Below are positions 12,221 through 24,141 of a stretch of 64,000 nucleotides of DNA, in pieces. Source of the stretch: Ustulina deusta (lineage: Eukaryota; Ascomycota; Sordariomycetes; Xylariales; Xylariaceae). The stretch is taken from NCBI GenBank assembly GCA_023159155.1, contig JAJNNX010000052.1, positions 1-64,000 of the forward strand, given 5' to 3'. The position numbers were made by a program, and so were the translations under genes. Below the pieces are notes generated by a model. The model ran no database searches. It was not told where the DNA came from and saw only the letters and a list, made by a program, of their open reading frames with translations. How positions within the stretch are numbered: position 1 is the stretch's first letter; the number at the start of each line of letters is the position of its first letter.

Positions 12221-13756
12221 ATGGCCCAAACTCGAGCCCCGGGAGCCGCCAAAAGGGGGCACAATCCGGAGGATCAGGGTATGTTTCATGAAGCGCTGAC
12301 GGGCCACAACTGACAATGAACAGACCAAGACCCTCCGACGCGCAAACGCCAACGTCGGAATACATATCATAAGTCGTCGAAAGAGCCCCTTATCCAAGGC
12401 AGAGGTCGAAAGCAAGCTATCGAGGATACACACGATCTTGGTCCTACACCGTCCTCGAGACCATCTGCTGCTGACGACACTGCCGGCAACACCGCGGCAG
12501 ACAACGTTGACCCGAATAACCCAATCGATTTTTGGAGAAAAGAAGGATGCTGGCCGAGTCAACTATTCGAGCCCGACATGGAGCCCTTGCTTGCGCGAAA
12601 GCGGTCCTTGTCCGCCCTCGGTGGACGTAAGCGAGCGAACTCTGCTTCGTCTACAACACCGAGCGACCAGAAGCCGCGCGAGGAGAAAAGTGCCCAGTAT
12701 CGAGATCAGCGTTACGAAACACTGCTTGCCACCAAGGGTAGTTTCATGGTCAAATCGAAATTGGACGTTAGTAACGAAAGCAAAACCCTCTGTAAAAATC
12801 TACTTGAAAGGCAGCAAACATTTCCCGAGAACTCGCTCTTCCGTAACGACCTTTTCGAGTCAACCTGCCAGAAGATCCATAATAGAAACGAGGCCCGAGT
12901 CATCCAAGATATTTCTCGGCTCATCGTCCCTTCGGCCGAAAGTCTTGCCACATATGGTGCTGAGCACCTCGAGATCCTGACAGAGAGTGTCAACGAAGGC
13001 TGGAATAACTCAATTCCTCTAACTGGAACACGTCCACAGCCGGACTACTCCGTTGGGTTCCAACGAGAAGCATTTACCGAGGAACAGCTTGAGAAGTTGT
13101 CGCCATTTATTGGCGAGTTTCTCGGCGGCGACCTATCGTTCTTCATGGCTACGTACTACATGTATTTTCCGTTCCTAGCCTGTGAAGCGAAGTGCGGTGC
13201 CGCAGCGCTGGACGTTGCGGACCGCCAGAACGCCCACAGTATGACCATGGCGGCACGAGCTATCGTTGAGCTCTTTCGTCTTGTTGGGCGCGAGGATAAG
13301 GTCGATCGGCAGATCCTTACCTTCTCTGTTTCGCACGACCATTGCTCTGTAAGGATATACGGATATTACCCAATAATTAATGGCAAAGATACGAAGTACT
13401 ACCGCCACCCGATTCATAAATTTGACTTTACAACACTTGATGGAAAGGATAGGTGGACTTCATATCAGTTCACCAAGAATATTTACGACACTTGGATGCC
13501 AGATCATTTCAAGAGAATCTGCTCGGCCATCGACCAGTTGCCGTTAAAGGTGGATTTTGACGTCCAAGCGCTTTCTGAATCGACCGGCCTCTCCCAGGGT
13601 CTAGAGAATCTTGCAGCGTCGGAGGCTGACTCCGCATCGCTACTTGTAGATGAGGATAACCAGTCTGACAAGGCTAGTCAGGTAGCAACTCCGGGTACTT
13701 CATTCTCCAAACCCAGGCCTGCCAAACGGCAGAAGAGCCCAGTTAAGAAAGCCTAG
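12221..13756 (+). CDS. DUF7924-type protein with PD-(D/E)XK-like signature
   Basis: Two exons, 12221-12278 and 12324-13756, are joined over a 45-bp intron with GTATGT donor, GCTGAC branch site and CAG acceptor, giving 496 residues. An in-frame TGA just upstream of 12324 rules out an unspliced start there. Starting at the later ATG at 12578 would discard a conserved-looking NPIDFWRKEGCWP segment. The core resembles the DUF7924 family, which is common and multicopy in filamentous fungi. It shows PDYSVGF (Asp260), then CEAKCG (Glu307 and Lys309), a D-x46-E-x-K arrangement like PD-(D/E)XK nucleases, followed by DRQNAHSM and SVSHDHCSVRIYGYYP. The C-terminus is a lysine-rich tail (KRQKSPVKKA) that could be a nuclear signal. 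Nuclease activity is inferred from the motif only. Confidence 0.85.
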
Positions 13757-14089
13757 GATTATGTCCAGGCAAGTCACTGGTCACATCCTGTATGTACCTC
13801 GTAATAGGGCAAGCTATTATGAGTCATGTAGCTGGGAAACAGCTCCGAATTGTCATGACATTTAACTATGTCCAACAGCCGGTCTACGTGATCAAAATCC
13901 AGAGAACCCCACATTATACTTTGCGTTCGCAAGACACGCAGAACGAAGCGCACGTCAAGGCGTGGACCGCTCAGATGCCGGTCGCGCAGTGTACGCTCTA
14001 TTTCTCCTGTCCGCTCGATACTCATCCAGCGTGTGCTTTGCTAGGCTGAGACCTCGTGCCTCATTTCTATGGCCAGAAATTACAAGCCA
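13757..14089. other. Intergenic, no gene seen
   Basis: Short open frames are present, but none has recognisable content. The right part may already belong to the decayed LINE. Confidence 0.4.
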
Positions 14090-14860
14090 ATGTTCACCAA
14101 ACTGCCATGACGTGGTAAGAAGGACGAAGAAGCCAAGCTTTGTCGAGAATGGCTAGGCAAAAGGGACGAAAAAGACGGCCTTGTAGTCTATTCGGACGGA
14201 TCACAGATAAAAGACGGTGGCCTCACCCGTACAGGCTGGGGCTACACGATCAGAAAAGGCGGGACAACATAAGAGGTCTACCAAAGTAAAGGCGGACTTC
14301 TGCAAGCAGAAGTAGCAGCAGCAAGCGCCATCGGGTGCGATAAGCAGCGATACGTCTGCCTGGATAACACATCGGTTGTCGACGGGCTGAACGCAACTCC
14401 GCCGGAGTTATCAAGGAACATCTTTACACGCTTTAAAGAACTATCGTCAACACATGAGCCAGGCGCCACCATCAAGTGGATACTTGGACATAGGATATCG
14501 AAGGCAACAAGGCTGCCGATAAGCTGGCGAAAGAAGGTGCCATGATGGCACCACACACAAGAAACCCACCCGCGGTTGCATGGGTGAAAAGGCACACCAA
14601 CGAGCAAAAGAAGAAGGAATTTATAGACTGGTAGAAAGAAACAGCAAATTCGGACACCAATCGAACTCTTTGGATCACTATATAGTGCGGTTCGTGGTTA
14701 GGTATCACGAAGCTTTAAGAAAAGTCGAAGAACAACGAAAGCTATTAACAAAAAACAACCCACCTCCTTCACCAAACTGTACGGGCTCTTTTTCTCGTTG
14801 CCGTATATACACAGCAACGAAGTTAGCCTCCTCCCTATGAAAAAATATTCGTCGGGAAGC
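14090..14860 (+). pseudogene. Broken LINE (non-LTR retrotransposon) RNase H fragment
   Basis: The translation contains the RNase H pattern of fungal LINE elements: VVYSDGSQ with the first catalytic Asp, LLQAEVAAA with Glu, VCLDNTSVVDGLN with the second Asp, and GNKAADKLAKEGA with the third. WILGH precedes the last block. The frame is interrupted by a TAA just after the GGTT segment (about 14270), a one-base frameshift after WILGH (about 14490) and TAG codons further on. These stops fit C-to-T or G-to-A changes in Gln or Trp codons. The reverse transcriptase part is not visible. Tad-like affiliation is probable but not shown. Confidence 0.8.
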
Positions 14861-15533
14861 CACCTCAGCCCCTTGAGCTACTGCATAATCGAATGCCAAC
14901 TGTAACTCGTGGGCAAAGCTAGAATAGCTCAAATTACTGATCCATAGAGCATGCTACGTTTATAGAAAGTGGTCCAGATCGCTTAATGCTAAGGATCTAC
15001 GGTCTTATCGCTTACTATCGAGTGCTTAGCTTCGGAAGTAATCACTTTTCAGGCCATCCCAACAACCCGTGGAAAGTTTCGCGTCTCGATGAGCTAGAGA
15101 ATTGGCGTAAAGTGGAGCTTCTAGAGCAGATGGCCTCTAGAATCGACCGCGCGTGCCGGAATCTAGAATGGGAGTCTCCGGTAACTTATCTGAAGCCTTT
15201 TCAATTCTCCAATGTTGGGCGGTCTACTACGCAACTGGTAAATCCATACTCGAACTCGAACACTTTCTCTAATAGAAAGCAATGTCCCATATGTGTTACC
15301 ACTCTGTGAGTTTTCTCTTTCACTTCCTGCTTTACCCCAGTTGACCAGTTGAGAGGCTAAAGTTGAATGCTGGAGTTGAAGGGTGAGCCCCCGCACCACA
15401 CGCACTAGCCCCAACACAGGCTGTTGAGAGCAAGCTGTTTCGATCCAGCCTTAACGGCTTAATATCTTCCATTGACGATCATGTCAACTAGAAGGCATAG
15501 TCTTAATTCAGCACCACTCCGACATATTCTGCT
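14861..15533. other. Intergenic, possibly further element debris
   Basis: An open frame of 107 codons lies at 14986-15309 on the plus strand, without any recognisable motif. It may be debris of the adjacent element. No other gene is seen. Confidence 0.35.
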
Positions 15534-16250
15534 CTATTCGCTTCTAAAATCCTCCAACTTCTTCCATTGTAAGCCGTTTTCATCGAAATTCGAAGGGTCT
15601 AGCCATCTTTCAAAGGCGTTTTTCACGCCAGGCCACTCCCCATCAACAATAGAAAACCAAGCAGTATCTCGATTCCGCCCCTTTACGATCATATGTTGTC
15701 TGAATATACCTTCATACGTGAACCCCAATCGTAGCGCAGCCCTATAACTTGATGCATTGAGAGAGTCGCATTTCCACTCATATCGTCGATAACCCAAATC
15801 TTCGAATGCGTGCCTAGCCATTAGGTACATGGCCTCTGTTGTAGCAGGGGTTCGTTGTAGCTTTGCCGACATCAAGATACCGACTTCGACGGAGCGGTTT
15901 TCGGGGTTGGGGCTCCCATAACTGGCGCAGCCTATGACATTAAGGGTGCCGCTTGAGGTAATCGGTTGATCAGCTGAGATGATGGAGTAGAAAAGTATGT
16001 CTGGACTTTGAAGTCCAGCTTCCATGAAGGCTTCAAAGTCTGATGACTCGTTGAATGGCCCGTGGGACATGTAGTCCCAAACGTGAGCATTCTCTTCACC
16101 GGATATGTGTGGATATAACAGGATAATGTGCTCAATAGTCATGCCCACTATCGTGACATATCGGCCTGATAGTTTTGTATCTAGTGAGGGTTGGAGAGCC
16201 GGGGTTGTCTCTACAACATCACCACGTGGTATTTGACGTTCGGAACCCAT
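15534..16250 (-). CDS. GNAT-family N-acetyltransferase
   Basis: A single exon of 238 codons starts at ATG 16250 (MGSERQIPRG). The open frame extends upstream only to a GTG. The protein fits the Acetyltransf_3/RimJ-RimL-like GNAT group. It shows a central strand with VGILMSAKLQRTPATTEAMYLMARHAFEDLGYRRYEWKCDSLNASS and then AALRLGFTYEGIFRQHMIVKGRNRDTAWFSI, typical of the acetyl-CoA binding and C-terminal GNAT strands. It would transfer acetyl from acetyl-CoA to an amine or protein N-terminus; the substrate is unknown. No signal peptide is seen, so it is probably cytosolic. A degraded partial copy lies at 10282-10503. Confidence 0.9.
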   Translation of the reverse strand: MGSERQIPRGDVVETTPALQPSLDTKLSGRYVTIVGMTIEHIILLYPHISGEENAHVWDYMSHGPFNESSDFEAFMEAGLQSPDILFYSIISADQPITSSGTLNVIGCASYGSPNPENRSVEVGILMSAKLQRTPATTEAMYLMARHAFEDLGYRRYEWKCDSLNASSYRAALRLGFTYEGIFRQHMIVKGRNRDTAWFSIVDGEWPGVKNAFERWLDPSNFDENGLQWKKLEDFRSE

Positions 16251-17639
16251 CTTTGAGAAAAAGAGGACAAGGCTAAGCACACTTCGAATTCAAGATACCC
16301 GATTGAATTAAGTGGTCGAATTGACTTGGAAGGGTGTAATTTTTGTCGGCCGATGTTAGGACGTTAATGAAGCTGTCTCGCCCTAGAGGTCCTAGGTGCG
16401 GGGAAATTGGTAGTAAGCCAATACGACGTTAATGTACGTAGAGCCCACAGCTTCTTCCGCTTTGCGGCACAGTCGTGAGTGAGTGGTAGTCGACCCATAC
16501 AATCGACATCATTTGAACCCGGCGTTGTTCTCAAAGATCTACGATAACACAACCCTATATACTCGCATCAACTTTTCATTAAAGTCGATTATGCCCTTGT
16601 CATACTGATATTCAACGTGTCCATTCTGTATGTTTGGGTTAAGAGGCGAACAACTGGGGAGCATCCAGTACGCTAAATTCCGAGTTGAGCCAAGGATAAT
16701 GAATTGTCTTGAGAGTTTCGCCCGTCAGCAGGGTCTTATGTACTCTCAGAGACAGATATGATCACTTTTTCAAACTCTTACTGCTTGAATGATAGCGCTT
16801 GAATAATGATTTCCCTCTTCACACATTGCTAGTGTACTAAACAAAGTGATGAAGCTACTCCATGCATCTCACGCTGTTCTTCTTATTTTCAATTACGGCA
16901 GCCTTAATACACGAGATCTGCCTCATCCTTACGTGAGCGTATAAGTTTAAGGATATCTCATAAACCTCAGACTAAGCTTTCCATCTTCTCAACTACCTTC
17001 TGATATGGTCGCGCATATTGTCGCGCATATTGTCGGGATTGCGGTAGTTTGACATGCCGATTCGAAAACCCATATCTAGTCACACGTTGGTTCACAATAT
17101 CGGAAGCGCCGAGACTTTGATATATCTGATCTTAAGTCCTCTGTACTATAAACATGCAGTCCATGAGATGCGAGCATATAGCCTCTCCTGCAAGTTGATT
17201 GGTGGAAAATACGCAACATTACACCGAGTTGGGGTTCAGTTATAAGCGGTCTAATGAAGTTAGAAAGTCGACATTATTATTTCCTATCGGCGAGGAGTTG
17301 TGCCAAGTTAGGTTGAACAAATTACGTAGTTGCTTCGTTAAATCTTGTTCCCCAAGCTTTCACTGGGTTCCCCTCTCTTGTCCCATCATTAGCTATTGGA
17401 TAAATCAGGATAAACGGATGTGTATGAGCATATGTTGATGTCACCTTCCGACCGGAGTAAAGTAGCAATTATTAATATGATGTTTCCCTAAAATAATAAA
17501 ATTCGGTTGAGTTTGGCTGACACTGAATGATTCCGGAATACCGATTCTGCATAAGATGTTTAGGTGACCATGAACATAACTCCCCTCACTCCCGGCTAAG
17601 TGTGTTCATTCGATCAAACCTTTGTTCTTCATCAATCGA
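16251..17639. other. Intergenic between divergent GNAT and GH2 genes
   Basis: About 1.4 kb lies between the minus-strand GNAT gene and the plus-strand GH2 gene and must hold both promoters. I see only short frames without features and a tandem TCGCGCATATTG duplication near 17010-17036. Confidence 0.55.
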
Positions 17640-20456
17640 ATGAAAATCAAGATGTCGAACTCATTTCAGACGCGATATAGGGTCTCTGTACTCCTCATCG
17701 TGAGTCTTCTATTGGCTGTCATTCCACAGTATGCCGTAGCGCGAGTCGTCAAAGAGCCCCGAGAGGATGCAGCCATTGCTCGCGCTACAACAACCCGGGA
17801 GCGCATCGATATCAATTTTGGTTGGAGATTCTCACGATTCACCACGAATCCAGATTCACTTTCGTACAGCACCTTGAAGAATTGGTTTCTTCCTTCGGGG
17901 AACGATTTCATCAACGGGACCAAATATCAACGTCCCACAGGCACACCTCCGGGAAATAATGTTCAATATGTGAAAGCTGAATTTGATGATAGCACCTGGG
18001 AAGCTATCGATTTACCTCATGACTGGGCAGTCAAAGGGCCATTCAATGCTCCCGGGATAAGTGGCAGCATGGGTCGATTACCTTCAAATGGAGTCGGATG
18101 GTACCGTAAGACAGTGACACTCACCAAGGAAGACTTGAAAAGGACTATTTTCTTGGATATTGACGGTGCCATGTCGTACTCTGCGGTTTGGCTGAATGGG
18201 AATTTAGTCGGAGGATGGCCATATGCGTACAATTCATTTCGCCTCAATCTAACACCTTATGCAAAAGAGGGTGTCAATCAACTCGCCATTCGACTCGACA
18301 ATGCACTCGACTCCTCTCGTTGGTATCCTGGAGCTGGTATTTACCGAAATGTTTGGCTTGTTAAAGTCAATCCGGTGCATGTACGTCAATATGGCACTTA
18401 TGTTACAACACCAAATGTATCAGCCCAGTCTGCTACGGTCAATCTTATGGTTGAAGTGGACAACACAGGTATCACGTCACAGCAAATCGACGTAGTGACT
18501 GAAGTCCATCTAGCCGATTCTACGACAGGAAAACCTATAGGGGGCGTAGCAGCCAAGTTTCCTTCCAAGTCTGTATCGCTTGCGAACGGCACAACGCAGT
18601 CTATCATCTCTTCAACCAACATAGACAATCCTCAACTGTGGGGGCCACCACCAACACAAAAGCCAAATTTATATGTTGCTGTCACGACTATAAGTGTCGC
18701 AAATGTCACGGTTGACACATACGAGACGCGTTTCGGTCTTCGAACACTTACATACGACCCAAACAAAGGCCTTCTAGTCAACGGGGAATATATCTATGTC
18801 CAGGGAACCTGCAATCATCATGATCTAGGTTCCTTAGGTGCTGCCTTCAACACCCGAGCCTTGGAGCGTCAATTCCAGATTCTAGGAGAGATGGGAACTA
18901 ATGCTCTCCGCACATCACACAATCCTCCAGCTCCCGAATTCCTAGAACTTGCCGATCGTTTGGGTTTCCTCATCTACGACGAGATCTTCGACTGCTGGCA
19001 AATCCAGAAGACGACAAACGACTTTCATTTGATATTCGATGACTGGAGTGAGCCTGATCTTCGCTCGTTCATCCGACGAGACCGCAACCACCCCTCTGTG
19101 ATCGCATGGGGCATCGGAAACGAGATCCCCGAACAGAGCAGTGCAACCGGCGGCACCATCGGTCAAACTCTGCGGGCGATAATCCAATCGGAGGATCCAA
19201 CACGGCCAACAACTTCGGCGTTAAACTCGGCCGGGCCAACAGCCAATTTAGTTAATGTGTTAGACATCGAAGGCTTGAATTATCAAGGCGAAGGGCGTGG
19301 AACATCGACGGATTCATCATATCCGCTCTTTCACAGCGCGCAACCGAACAAGATGATCTGGAGCAGCGAGTCTTCATCGGCTGTCAGCACGCGGGGAACA
19401 TACATCTTTCCCGTGACGAGTGCCAACAGTGCCACTGTAGACATTGGTTCAGGTGGTGATCCCTTAGCTCTACAGGTCAGTGCGTACGAACTCTACGCGA
19501 CAAGCTGGGGTTCGTCTCCGGATAAAGTCTTCGCGCAACAGGATAAATACAACTACGTGGCCGGCGAATTCGTCTGGACAGGCTTCGATTACATCGGGGA
19601 GCCAACTCCCTACGACACCGCTCGCAGCTCCTATTTTGGGATTGTCGATATGGCTGGTTTCAAAAAAGACCGTTTTTATTTATATCAAGCACGGTGGCGT
19701 GCTGACTTTCCAATGGCTCATATTCTTCCACATTGGACCTGGCCTGACAGGGTAGGACAGGTGACACCAGTTCATGTGTTTTCATCTGCCGACGAAGCTG
19801 AACTTTTTGTGAATGGAGTATCAGCTGGTCGAAAGACGAGAGCCCAATCTTCTTGGCGTTTCCGTTGGGATGATGTCAAGTATCAAGCTGGCGAATTACA
19901 TGTGGTAACCTATAAAGGTGGTAAGGAGTGGGCTACAGACACAAAGAAGACGGTTGGTGCTGCAGCAAAGTTGAACGTATGATATTTCCATTTCTTCCAC
20001 CTGTTTGAAGTATCAGCAGCAAGTGCTGGGCATACAAACCCTTTTTATCCCCCGTCTCTCGACCCCTACATCAACAAGTCTCCCACTATCTAATTCCAAA
20101 TCTGAAACAAGTTTTACTAACCCGTGTATATAAAGATAACGGCTGATCGCACTGATATCACTGGAGACGGCTATGACCTGTCTTTTATAACGGTCGCGGT
20201 CGTCGATGCAAATGGTGATATTGTACCGCAAGCCAGTAACAACGTCACGTTTTCCATCACTGGTCCAGGAAAAATTCTGTCAACCGATAATGGTAATCCA
20301 TCAGACTTCACTGTCTTCCCATCTCCGAGTCGTAAAGCATTCAGTGGTCTTCTCCTCTCTATTGTCCGGGCAGATGCTGGGGCTTCGGGGAATATTGTTG
20401 TATCCGCTAGCTCACCCGGGTTATCGAGCACATCAGTAACCTTACGTGCTAGCTAG
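17640..20456 (+). CDS. Secreted GH2 beta-galactosidase-like glycosidase
   Basis: Two exons, 17640-19976 and 20136-20456, encode about 885 residues. The 159-bp intron has a GTATGA donor, TTACTAAC branch site and AAAG acceptor. Retaining it would stop the protein after KLNV. An ATG at 17652 is an alternative start. The N-terminus is a signal peptide (VSVLLIVSLLLAVIPQYAVA). The GH2 sugar-binding jelly roll follows (LPHDWAVKGPF, GVGWYRKTV, GAGIYRNVWL), then an immunoglobulin-like domain and a TIM barrel. Catalytic residues are Glu495 (acid/base, GIGNEIPEQ) and Glu577 (nucleophile, IWSSESSS). Exon 2 adds a C-terminal invasin-like beta domain (ITADRTDITGDGYDLSFITV) usual in this subgroup. It would hydrolyse terminal beta-galactosides outside the cell. 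It lies tail to tail with a Zn2Cys6 regulator. Confidence 0.93.
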
Positions 20457-20647
20457 ACCGACGCGGTTCAGGGTATCTTGGATACATGTATAGATACACA
20501 TAATTGGTATCTTGGTTTAGCTGCTCCTAGGTTCATGCTACAATAACCTTGAGTTAAAGGGAAAACCAGGTAATAGTCTAAAGTTGATGCCTATAGCTAA
20601 AGTAAGGTGGTTCCAAAGTCGATGCCCTTGCAATGCTTATATGTAGC
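20457..20647. other. Convergent 3' spacer with dispersed repeat motif
   Basis: This short spacer separates the ends of the GH2 and regulator genes. It contains a segment (about 20545-20632) with two TAAAGTYGATGCC-like units and GTGGTTCCAAAGTCGATGCC, which resembles 38230-38330. Confidence 0.5.
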
Positions 20648-23476
20648 TCACCTACTAGACATATTAGCACTTGCATGTGCATCCATTTCCATTCCTTTAG
20701 CGGATTCAACCCAGTTATGCCAATCCATTGTTCCGTCTAAATCGACATTAAAGCCCATCGGGTCCATATCTATATCAGCAAAAACATCTATGGTGGGATC
20801 AGCATCAGCCCAAAACCAGCCAAGTAATCCGCCACCCCCAGGATGACCATTAGACCAATTGATAGTAGTTTCAGAGAAACCATTATATTCTGGTTCATTG
20901 TTTAATGATTGATCAAGTGTTATGACGTCAGGCGTTGTCAAAGGTATAGAAGACTCTTGCATAGCAACAGGATTCGTTGATGCGTAGATCGACTGGGAGT
21001 CTGCGATATTTCTTGCCATCGTATTGGGTTCCGGGCCAGCAAAGTCGGGAAAAGTTTGCGTCGAGTGTATTGGTTCAAAAGAAGGGTGTAGGGCCTGGTT
21101 TTCTGTCTGTATGTACTCATTAGGAATTTTAGAGATGCCCACAAGCCTACGCCATCTTCCCCTAAATATATCAGCTGCGTCACTAGCAGAGACAGAGCCA
21201 GAACCAGCAGAGACAGAACCAACAGTCGATGGTACAGGGAGTTTCCGATCATCAATCTCGAGTTGTCGAGCAGCTGATACATCAGTACGTAATCGCTCAA
21301 GTTCGTTATCTCGATGCTTTCGAGCTTTCAACATAAGCTTCCGCAAAGGAACCCAAGTCCTCAAACCCTTATCCAGCTTCGATTTCGCCGGAATTAACCA
21401 AGGGCTATGTAATGCGATCCATGACCGTTCGACAATAGGTGACCACGACCGGCGGCATATATCAATCAAGAGATAAACAATGGCATGCCAATGAGTATAT
21501 GTTTGATAGATCCAACGCCATTGATGACCGGCTTTCTCGGCATTCAGCGCATGATTAAACTCGGCAACTTCAATCGCCGCTATTAATAGCTTGTTTCTGA
21601 TTTCTTGAGAAAAATGGTCGCCAGGGGATGAGAAGAGGACAGGTAAGTGAGTAAAAAGTGTCAACTTGGCGATAACAAGGCGAGTCGTGACAGTTATAAC
21701 CCAATATGTGATATTCCCCGATTCCGTCGAGAACCGTAGGTAGCGTTCCTCTAAAGTCGTGTAAATTGTACCTAAGAGACGGCTCTGCTCTTCAAGACCA
21801 ACACTAGGCGATACAATCTGTCTCGAAATGTTGGTAATTTCCATCAAAACGATAGGGACAGTCATATCAGTAATTCCCTCACGTTCTTTTGGTGTCTCTT
21901 TTGTATCAATATTAATATCGTCATCATTGATATTCAAGGGAAATTTAGTATCGAAGCTACCATTCTGAATGGTAAAATCGGTACCTTGATCTTCCGATGC
22001 TCGTACATCGAGTGAACATAATGCGTACCAAACTCGTCTTCGTATATCGACCTCGAAGGGGTTGAGATGTTTAAAGTGAGTACCGTCGCGTTGCAGGCCA
22101 AGCGCTTGTGCCATGCGAATGACAAGACCGGTCATCATCCAGACAAATCTTGGACTTTCGTGTAAACGAACTAGAAGCAAAAATATGGCAAATGCTTGTA
22201 CCAATACTATATCAGGCTTGTTGAGGAAATCCGCTCTAGCAAGGGCATGCTCCAGTCCAAGTCGATATTTAAGATTGAGGTCGGTCTTTGTGGATCCAAA
22301 ATTATTCATAACCTTGGATTAGTTAATGATAAGCCGGGACAGAATAATGAATTGAGAAGACGGAGAGACTCACATCATCATCGTCCATCGACGCAACGGC
22401 CCCATAGTAAATGGAGAACATCAATGCTTCCTGCGCTGGAGATATCGGATTACTGTCGCTACTCCTTGAACGTCGTGCCATCTTGTTTATAGTAGGCATG
22501 TGAACAATTTGAACGATGATATTGATATTTTCATGGAAAACATCCAAGAGAAATGGAACCTGAGAAGGTAACGGATGTAACTCGCGAAGATTTGGTCTAG
22601 ATGGGTTAATATTATGTCGAAATAAAAATGCATGACGTTCCGATGCTGTTCGTTCAAGCTCATGTTTTGATGGCAAAGCACTAGACGTGTCCTCATCCTC
22701 TGAGGATTCGAGATCGGCTTCCGCGAGATGTTGTGTTTCCATCTTAATTCCATCAAGCTACAACATAGTTAGTCATAAGCGAGAAGTAAAACTGTAAGTT
22801 ACCATAGCTAAGATTGGCTTACCTCGTCATTTACGCGCGACCAAAAACCGCTACTCACATAGCGACTACGGCCGGCATCGTTGAGTACAAGCCTACCAAA
22901 CTGCGACTGAATGCTATTGCCTCCAGAAGTGTTAGAGGTAGTCGTCTGATGATCACCATCACGGTCGTTACTAGAGCTAGCAGGTGAATTGCCTGTTGAT
23001 GAGTTGGAAAAGGCATGAGCTTGCTCTAGCTGACTATTTAATTCTTTAACAAGATTCTCAAGATTTCGTAGTCTTTCCATGAGTTGAGCTGTAGGAGGAG
23101 CAGCGGCTTGTGCAGATCTCTCTTCAGCCGCCGCATTATGAGCGAAACGTTCAAGACGGCGAGCCCATCTCGGTGGGCGATTGGAAGATGGGATAACACA
23201 GGGAATGCCGGCTCGTCGACAGTTAGAGCATGGTGACTCTTTATTGCAGCGAACTTTACGTGATCGGCATATCACGCAACTTCGCAGTTTCTGTGGCGCA
23301 GCAGAAGTAGTTGTGGTGGCGGTGGTGGTGGTGGGAGGAGGAGGAGGAGGAATTGACAGGCTCGCGTGTTTTTCGGCCTCCATAAGTGAATCCGAAGACC
23401 CGCCGAGTCTGTTTCCACCTCTTGGCCTCGAAGACTTCGGTGAAGACTCGGTAGCTCTATCTGTCCTATCTGTCAT
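20648..23476 (-). CDS. Zn2Cys6 fungal transcription factor
   Basis: Three exons, 23476-22823, 22757-22374 and 22312-20648, give 900 residues. The introns are 65 and 61 bp with GTAAGC and GTGAGT donors and CTAAC/TTAACTAAT branch sites. The N-terminal binuclear zinc cluster is C67-x2-C70-x6-C77-x5-C83-x2-C86-x6-C93 (CVICRSRKVRC...), followed by a basic linker and a leucine-rich coiled coil (MERLRNLENLVKELNSQLEQ) for dimerisation. The middle carries the Fungal_trans domain, with RMAQALGLQRDGTHFKHLNPFEVDIRRRVWYALCSLDVRASE as its hallmark. The C-terminal third is Ser/Asn-rich and acidic, a likely activation region. It would bind promoter CGG-type sites in the nucleus. Candidate targets are the neighbouring GH2 gene and the divergent NAD(P)-binding gene, by position only. 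Confidence 0.93.
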
Positions 23477-24141
23477 GAGAGATCAACGTATCTTAATGCG
23501 ATAACGATACACGGCGAATAATCTCGCTAATTGATAAGTTCATCGTTTGTCATGTTTTGAATGACTAACAATGACTGCGAAGTCGAAAGCTGACAGGATC
23601 TAGATGCCTGTTTTCGATGATATGCGTTTACAAAATATTGTCCTAAATGCAAATATTATCGTGGATATACGCATTTCAGTATGTAGGTAAGAGGTACGGC
23701 ATGTTCCGATCATTAAGTCCTGTCAAGCCGCACAAATTCAAGCCACAGTTTTGCTGCTAAGCACCGGCATCCTCTCGCTCCCAACCCGTCTTAGCGGCCG
23801 AAAAAAGAGCGAGCCAAAGGATTAACATATAGGTAGGTAGGCAGATAGATCTCGTGAGGCAGTGAAAATGTTAAACATATAAACGATCAATTTGCCAGTT
23901 TTTTGTTGAAGAAATATCACATACCCATCAGTACAACTACCACCACACTCATCACTACAACCACCACTGCGACCACCACTGAGACCACTACTGCAACCAT
24001 CCCTACCATCACTAGAGCAGTCACTAGAGCACATCTACACTAGGCGACTCTTACACTCACCAATATCACATCTATATCTTCACAACTCATTATTATACCA
24101 ACAATCTACAATTACTCATCACTCGAATTTACATCAACATA
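23477..24141. promoter_or_regulatory. Shared divergent promoter region
   Basis: This 665-bp spacer separates the minus-strand Zn2Cys6 gene from the plus-strand NAD(P)-binding gene, so it must serve both. A degenerate ACCACCACT/ACTACAACC trinucleotide-rich stretch lies at about 23935-24010, and a pyrimidine-rich leader with AC repeats precedes the ATG at 24142. No specific operator was identified. Confidence 0.5.

Noticed and set aside
12578..12580. ATG at 12578 as start of the DUF7924 gene
   Set aside because: The same frame continues upstream with family-like sequence and joins a spliced first exon at 12221.
17622..17640. TTG at 17622 as start of the GH2 gene
   Set aside because: It is not an ATG; the first ATG in frame is at 17640, just before the signal peptide.
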